A stretch of 64,000 bases of DNA, from the NCBI RefSeq assembly GCF_040436345.1, contig NC_133227.1:23310671-23374670 (forward strand), written 5' to 3'. Positions 58,180-64,000 of the stretch are shown here, one piece after another (position 1 is the first letter of the stretch; the number at the start of each line of letters is the position of its first letter). The DNA comes from Pagrus major. Lineage: Eukaryota; Chordata; Actinopteri; Spariformes; Sparidae. Under the pieces are notes generated by a model. The model had not been told where the DNA came from. It worked only from the letters and a program-made list of their open reading frames with translations, and did not search any database. Made by a program: the position numbers and the translations under genes.

Positions 58180-61107
58180 AAATTCATGCGATGTGAGCAG
58201 TGGGATCTGCTGATTGGATGACCCAGTTACACATTGTAAATGTTTCTTGTTGGATTGTCAAAATTTCTTGTTTTTTTTAACTCCGTTAGTCTGACCTTTT
58301 CTGGGTCACTGAGTGTGGTGTAATGAATGCAGAACTCCACTAAAAAAAAACAGTTTTTTGCTGCAGTTTTAGCCTTTTACTCCACTTCATGTATATTTTT
58401 ATTTTTACTCCCATTTTTGTAGATATCTATTGAAATGTTCTCGGTAGCATATGTGTATGAGTGTATATGAGTGTATGTTGTGCAAACACTATGTATTTTA
58501 ATGAATTACTTTGATATTTATGCTTCAGTCTGAATCATATCCTCAGAGGTAAGATCTCAGTGCTTTTTTGTCATGACAGTGATGTGTCGTTGAACCCACC
58601 ATGATCCCTTCAGGGACGAACAAACGTTTTCTCTGTAAATATGACTGAATAAAGAAATGCAGACTGATTTTGTCCAAAATGTTTGATTTAACATTTGAAA
58701 TGTTGTCCCACCAAACTTCATTTTAAAATAATAAAATAATCACGTACAGATCAAGCAAAATAGCCCCATAGTAGTAGTACTAACCGTATACTGGACTGTG
58801 TATACTCATGCTGACAGCATTTTGTCAGTTGATTATTATTTTCGGATTTGAACACTTGAAGACTTTCTGGCTGTTGTAGTTTTTGTTCGTTTTTTTTGTC
58901 ACATCAAACTTCATTCAAAAATGAGTTGTTTTAAAACTACACAACCGAACAAAACTTGTGTTGTGGAAAATTGAACACTTTACTACATGCAACAGTATTA
59001 TTAGACAGAACTGACAGTATTTTGTCAGTAGGTCTATATTCTTTTCCTAATTAGCAACAATTAAATTGCAAATGTATTATCTGAAACGTTTTTTGTTGCA
59101 GTGTACAGATGCAGTGTACAGATATTAATCATATGTCTGTCTGTTTTATATACTTCAGTATTACTGCAATATAATAAATGGTATACTGTAATACTGTCAA
59201 ATCTGATGACTTAACTATTTTTTGTACAAACTTAAATACAGAAAAAAGGGGCAAGACAGTTAAATATAATAAACAACATATTGAACATTTTAAATTTGAT
59301 GCAGGAGATCTGAATGGTTTAAATCTTACAATTCATTTTGTATTTTAAACATCTTTTTAAACATTTGATCTGCTGTGGTGTCACAAAAAAAGGTCACAGA
59401 GGACATTTTTTACTAACATGCGACAAGCAGCTGACAATGATTGTAGTTGAGTTCAACTTTAACGTGTTAATGTTCAACATTCAAGTCAATGTTTTGTTGT
59501 TCATCATGAGTCAACATGATGTTTGCCTTGATGTAATTCAGCCATAAAACACATGATGTAGATCATTGATGAAACAAAAGCACTTGGAGAAAAATGTGAA
59601 ATGAAATAGAATTATAAAAAGCTTTGAACAAGCTGCATATTGTAATATCATTTGAATTTTGTTATTTAGATTTTAATATTGTTATCTTGTAAGATTAAAC
59701 AATTATGTGTTAAAAAATACCGTTGTTAATGTGTTTCATATGATTGTTTATTTTTCTATATGTTAATGTAAAAAAGAGCTGTTAAAAGCATAGAAAGCAT
59801 TGAACAAGTTGCTTCCCATAAATTATTAACAACAAATGATGTTATTCAATTTTGACTGTTCTCTAAAAGAAAACATCCTAAATGATATCTTTATATGTTA
59901 ATGTTTTACATAATTGTTTTATGTTAATGTGTTTTATATATTATTGTTTCTAAATATTTTAATTTGTTTTCAATCCCTGTTAATGTGTTTCACACATGGA
60001 CATTTTCTTGTGTTTTACAGATTATATTACTTATTCATGTATGTGTCATTTTGTTTTATATCGCAGGTGATTCGATCTATGTTATTGTTTATGTAAATAT
60101 TGATTGTTATTGATGTCTTCTATGCATGTGTGTACATGTTATGTGTTATATATATGTGGTTGCTTAATGTGTTCCATATATTATTGTTTCTGTATGTTTG
60201 TGTTAATGCATGTATATGTGTGTATATTTATATATATTTTTCAACAAGTTTGTTGCATACACAATGTGTTTTTATGTGTTTCATTTTGCAATATGTTTCA
60301 TATGTGTTGAACACGTGTCTGTCCCTTCAGTCCGTCTGCTGTGTCCTTGTCGTGTCGCCTGGAGCTGAAACCTGCTGAGACGTTTGTTGTTTGAAACTCA
60401 GTCGGATGAATTCCAGGAGAGAAAAACTTCAGAGACTCAGCGAGAAGCTGGGACATGAAAACAAACTCAGAGGAGGAGTTTTTCACGAGTCAAAACCCTG
60501 CAGGAGGAGGTCTAGGAGAGTTTTGAACAAATGAGATGTTACACTTCCTGTTGCTGCTTGCAAATGAACTGTGTGAGGCCTCTATTGTGAAAAACTCACC
60601 GGAAGTCCTGGGTGACAGTCTGCAGCTTCACTCATTCTGGTTTTATTAGGGTTAAGATTTCATTTATCAGACCGAAGATAGAGAGAGAGAACACGCAACC
60701 ACTAACTGAAACACAAATGATTGTCAAACCAGGTAAACAAATGGGGTCAGTTGTGTAAACAGTGTCTCTCAAACACAGATAGAAGACACCAGGAGAGAGA
60801 CAGACAGGCAGGCAGAGAGACAGGGAGTTGGTGCAGTCACTTATTAATGTTCATGTGTCTGTCAACTACATCTTCACTCTCTCCACCCATCTTTCCACCT
60901 GTCTCTCCATCTCAGACCTCCAGTCACCCGTCAGCCTGCAAACTGTGAGTATGTTTTCAGTCATTTCTAGAGAAAATCCTCTTTTCATTCTGTTTTCATT
61001 TTGTTGCAGCTGCAGTAATCCTTTAAGAACTCTCACCAGACTCCATGCAAATATTTCACCTTTTTAGAGTTCACTGTAAACCACTGCTGCAGCACTTCTG
61101 TTGAGTT

Positions 61108-61108
<1 letters not shown>

Positions 61109-61181
<73 letters not shown>
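61109..61181. repeat. (GATA)n microsatellite at a LINE 3' end
   Basis: About 18 TAGA units adjoin the LINE fragment on its 3' side (minus strand), as expected for a simple-repeat tail. Confidence 0.9.
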
Positions 61182-61194
61182 TAAAAAAAACAAC

Positions 61195-61620
61195 TATATA
61201 CGATATATATAAAAAAAAAACAATCAAATACTATGTACAATAAAATGCTTAAGTAGCTATAAAATAAAATACTGAGGTAGAAGAGAAAAGGTAAGAGGAA
61301 CATAAGTGTTTACAGTAATAATTATTTAAAGCGCATTATTTGTGTGTTATGGGGTGTGCGTAATAAAGTCTGATGGCACCAGGAGGATTTCCTGTGCCGT
61401 TCCTTTAGACAGCGGGGTTGAATGAGTCTGTTGCTGAAGCTGCTCTTAAATTTGTCCGGAGTTTTGTGGAGGGGGTGAGAAGCATTGTCCATTATTGCCA
61501 GCAGTTTTGCCAGCATCCTGTCCTCCGCCAGGGTGACACGCTAAGAGCCAACAACAGACTCTGCCTTCTTGATGAGTTTATTCAGTCTGTTGGCGTCCCT
61601 TGCTTTGATGCCTGCACCTC
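61195..61620 (-). mobile_element. 3' end of a non-LTR retrotransposon ORF2
   Basis: Minus-strand reading gives ANRLNKLIKKAESVVGS and then, in another frame, MLAKLLAIMDNASHPLHKTP and SSFSNRLIQPRCLKERHR. This is the familiar C-terminal end of fish LINE polymerases (SHPLH, LxxPRC, KERxR). It has at least one frameshift and lacks the RT and endonuclease, so it is a 5'-truncated insertion. Confidence 0.75.
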
Positions 61621-61904
61621 AGGACATAACGATACGACAAACGTACGACAAAGATTTTTGAAGGACTGATACAGGAGAACGTGCAGTGGGTTTTAAAGGG
61701 TTTAAATGGTTGTGGACACAGTTTGGGATAGCTTGGTGGAGGTTCGGAAAAGTTTTTGTGTTTCACTGTTTCACCTTTGAAAACTTGTTTTGTATTTTTT
61801 TTTTAATTATTATTATTGTATATGCATTTTTATACATTTGTCTTGTGCTCAGGTTCATTCAGTTGGAACCGGACCTCAAATCCTGAAAACACAAGACATC
61901 TGTT

Positions 61905-61983
61905 TGTATTATTATTATTATTATTATCATTATTATTATTATTATTATTATTTTTATTATTGTTATTGTTATTGTTATTATTA
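61905..61983. repeat. (TTA)n microsatellite
   Basis: TTATTATTA run with a few TTG and TCA interruptions about 130 bp before the SLC22 start codon. Confidence 0.95.
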
Positions 61984-62111
61984 AATGAACACCTGTGTTG
62001 GTGGATGAGCTAAAGACATGAACAAGAAGTTTTAGAAAATATTTTAATACATTTAAATTTGCACCTAAAAATATAAGAACGACATTAAACTGAAGACATT
62101 GGACTGAAGAG

Positions 62112-63994
62112 ATGGGCTTCGGTGATCTGCTGGAGCAGGTGAGTGACTGTGCTGTTCCTAATTATTCTGATATTAGTTCAACTGAACACTGGTCCAGGTA
62201 GACCAGGTGTGATGCAGGTGTGTAACATGTGCTTACTGTCCCTTCTGGTTGCCATGGTGAGGTGGGCGGGTTTGGCAGGTACCAGTGGCTCCACGTGACT
62301 CTGATTAGTTTACCTGGTTTGATGATGGCGAGTCAGAATCTGCTGAACAACTTCATCTCAGGAATCCCCACCCACCACTGCAGCCTGCCGGCCAATCACA
62401 GCCTCTACAACCTGTCGCACCAACAGGTAACCTGTCTGTCTGAAATTACATGACACTACCAGGTGACCGGTCTGTCTGAGCCAGTCTGACATTACCAGGT
62501 AACCTGTCTTAAGACAAGGTAACCTGTCTGACACCTGTCTCACTAATTGGTAATCTGTTTTACTACCACGTAACCTGTTCGACACTAGCAGGTAACTTGT
62601 CTCATGACAAGTTACCTGCCTGACACTACCACGTTACCAGTCTCACTACCAGGTAACCTGTCTTACCACCATGTTACCTACCTGACACTACCAAGTCACC
62701 TGTCTCACTACCAGGTAACCTGCCTGTCACTACCAGATAACCTGTCTCACTACCAGGTAACCTGTCTCACTACCAGGTAACATGTCTCACTACCAGGTTA
62801 CCTAGCAGTGTCCGTCTGACACTAGCAGGTAACCTGTCTCACTACCAAGTGACCTGTCTGACACTACCAGGTGACCTCTCTCACTACCAGGTGACCTGTC
62901 TCACTTCCTGGTAACCTGTCTCACTACTAGGTGACCTATCTGTCTGATCTGATTAAGTAATGAATCAGCGTACTACGGTGATGGCTGAATGTGATTGGTT
63001 TGGTTCTTTGGATGAACGTGATTGGTTTGGTTCTTTGGATGAACGTGATTGGTTTGGTTCTTTGGTTGAACGTGATTGGTTGTTTCAGGTGGATGACGGG
63101 CAGCTGCTGAAAGCTTTCATCCCACTGGACTCTTCAGGAAATAGACTGGACCGCTGCAGGAGGTAAAAGCTTTTCTGTTTTGTTCATTCTCTCTGTGTTG
63201 CATTGTGTTGATGACTACATTTCCTCTGACATCACAGCCTGTTCCACTTGTGGTTGTCTTTTATTCAGGTATGTAGAGCCTCAGTGGCAGCTGTTAGTTG
63301 CCAACAACTCAGCTAATGTTAGCCAGCTAGAGACAGAAGGATGTTTGGACGGATGGACGTTCGACCGCTCCGAGTTCCTCGCCACCACTGTCTCTGAGGT
63401 AACTGCTCACTTCACTTCATTCATCAATGCTGAGGCTAATGAGGTGGTGTTTGTTAACAGGAAGTTGTAGTGATCTTTAAGAAGGCTGAATTGATCCTTT
63501 AGGACACTTACATTCATTTCACTGTTTCTCTATCTCCCTGTCTGTCTCTGTGAATCTGTCTCTCAGTGGGGGCTGGTGTGTTCTCTACGTCCTCTGAAGC
63601 AGATGATTCAGACCATCTATATGGGCGGAGTTTTAGCAGGAGCCATCATCTACGGCGGCCTGTCAGATAGGTGATACTCACCTGTTCAAACTGTAAACAC
63701 ACATATAACCATCAACCAGTAATGATTGTAGGAATGTTTCCATGTTTTAGTTGCATCTTCTGTCCTGAGCGTCTGTTGTAGGCACACTGAAAAATCAAAC
63801 CAATCAGAATCTTTCTCTCTGTCCCTCTCTTTCTCTCAGGTTTGGTCGGCGGTCGGTCCTTATTTGGTCGTACCTGCAGCTTGGTGTGCTCGGTTGTAGC
63901 TCCGCCCTCTCGCCTTCATACTCCGTCTACTGCATTTTTAGATTCCTGTCTGGGATGGCGGTGTCAGGAATCATCCTCAATGGAGTCTCACTGA
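62112..63994 (+). CDS. slc22a6l: SLC22 family organic anion transporter (OAT1/OAT3-like), 5' part, runs off the window
   Basis: Major-facilitator transporter of the SLC22 organic-anion branch, expected in the plasma membrane of kidney or other epithelia. Exons in view: 62112-62138, 62262-62426, 63089-63162, 63269-63398, 63567-63670 and 63840-63994; the last ends at a likely donor (CTGA|GTACCT) 6 bp before the window end. The protein starts MGFGDLLEQVGGFGRYQWLH; then come TM1, FISGIPTHHC, a large glycosylated loop with conserved cysteines (NRLDRC, EGCLDGWTF), the SLC22 motif TTVSEWGLVCS, TM2, and the MFS motif GGLSDRFGRR before TM3 and TM4. MASQNLLNNFISGIPTHHC resembles SLC22A6/A8 more than A7, so the symbol is the best guess in that group. 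The very short first exon is supported by the join reading EQ|VGGFGR. Confidence 0.85.
62424..62950 (+). repeat. 20-bp minisatellite seeded at the SLC22 exon 2 donor, roughly two dozen units
   Basis: The exon 2 junction AACAG|GTAACCTGTCTG is copied as ACCAGGTAACCTGTCTCACT again and again across about 500 bp, with GTGACC, GTTACC and GTAACA variants. Many units preserve CAG|GTAA, a strong donor match. Confidence 0.92.
62985..63083 (+). repeat. 27-bp repeat, about four units, abutting the SLC22 exon 3 acceptor
   Basis: TGATTGGTTTGGTTCTTTGG plus ATGAACG recurs to within a few bases of the TTTCAG at 63088. The frame is open through the acceptor into exon 3 (ERDWFGSLD repeats). ATTGG in each unit is an inverted CCAAT. 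Confidence 0.9.
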
Positions 63995-64000
63995 GTACCT

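Larger units (their letters stand above)
58180..62111. other. dck 3' UTR and spacer before the SLC22 gene
   Basis: dck polyadenylation is probably after 58648-58653. The rest is AT-rich with TTAATGT/GTTTCATAT-like degenerate repeats (59700-60310), a GATA microsatellite, a LINE remnant and a TTA run. I see no coding gene. A distant noncoding SLC22 exon is possible. Confidence 0.5.

Noticed and set aside
59914-60378. Plus-strand frames rich in Phe, Cys and Tyr before the SLC22 gene
   Set aside because: AT-rich TTAATGTGTTTCATAT-like repeats; no homology or exon signals.
61418-61669. Plus-strand 83-aa frame
   Set aside because: Antisense shadow of the LINE ORF2 fragment.

Overview
The window is teleost-type nuclear DNA: split genes with consensus GT-AG introns, mostly short introns crowded with CA/GT, TTC and CTGT repeats, and dispersed fish-type repeats. 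Every main gene is a vertebrate orthologue whose exons join in phase. Coding exons were assembled by hand from splice signals, phase and remembered family sequences. No alignment was run. The repeats and compactness suggest a percomorph-like fish, but the species is not determined.

Layout: 1-4113, 5' flank of pdgfrb with an inverted-repeat DNA element. 4129-13989 (+), pdgfrb, a PDGF receptor beta-like kinase with 26 coding exons. 16226-32122 (+), csf1r, the CSF-1 receptor with 21 coding exons, in the conserved head-to-tail order after pdgfrb. A small unrecognised coiled-coil gene (22591-23695, +) lies in csf1r intron 1. 34118-45317 (+), tmprss15 (enteropeptidase), 27 coding exons. 47384-50378 (+), ttc1. 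51713-52920 (-), pfdn1. 53958-58179 (+), dck, divergent from pfdn1. 62112 to the window end (+), the first six coding exons of an SLC22 organic-anion transporter. There are no rRNA, tRNA or CRISPR features and no sign of contamination.

pdgfrb and csf1r are a tandem receptor pair: the kinase exons match in size and phase (for example 105, 123, 112 and 100 nt), which makes csf1r an internal ruler for pdgfrb. By that ruler pdgfrb carries extra introns in Ig domains D1, D3 and D5. The other genes are functionally unrelated neighbours (gut protease, co-chaperone, prefoldin, nucleoside salvage, anion transport).

The most unusual signal is a repeated pattern of tandem duplications that begin at, or span, splice junctions. 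The largest is a roughly 1.2 kb array in pdgfrb intron 2, whose units copy the exon 3 acceptor and the first codons of exon 3. Similar junction-seeded repeats occur at pdgfrb exons 12 and 14, csf1r exon 6, tmprss15 exons 11 and 13, pfdn1 exon 2 and SLC22 exons 2 and 3. Also notable are a csf1r signal-peptide exon in phase with both csf1r and the nested gene, an Asn-rich repeat insert in the csf1r ectodomain, and a 105-nt stop-free intron in tmprss15.
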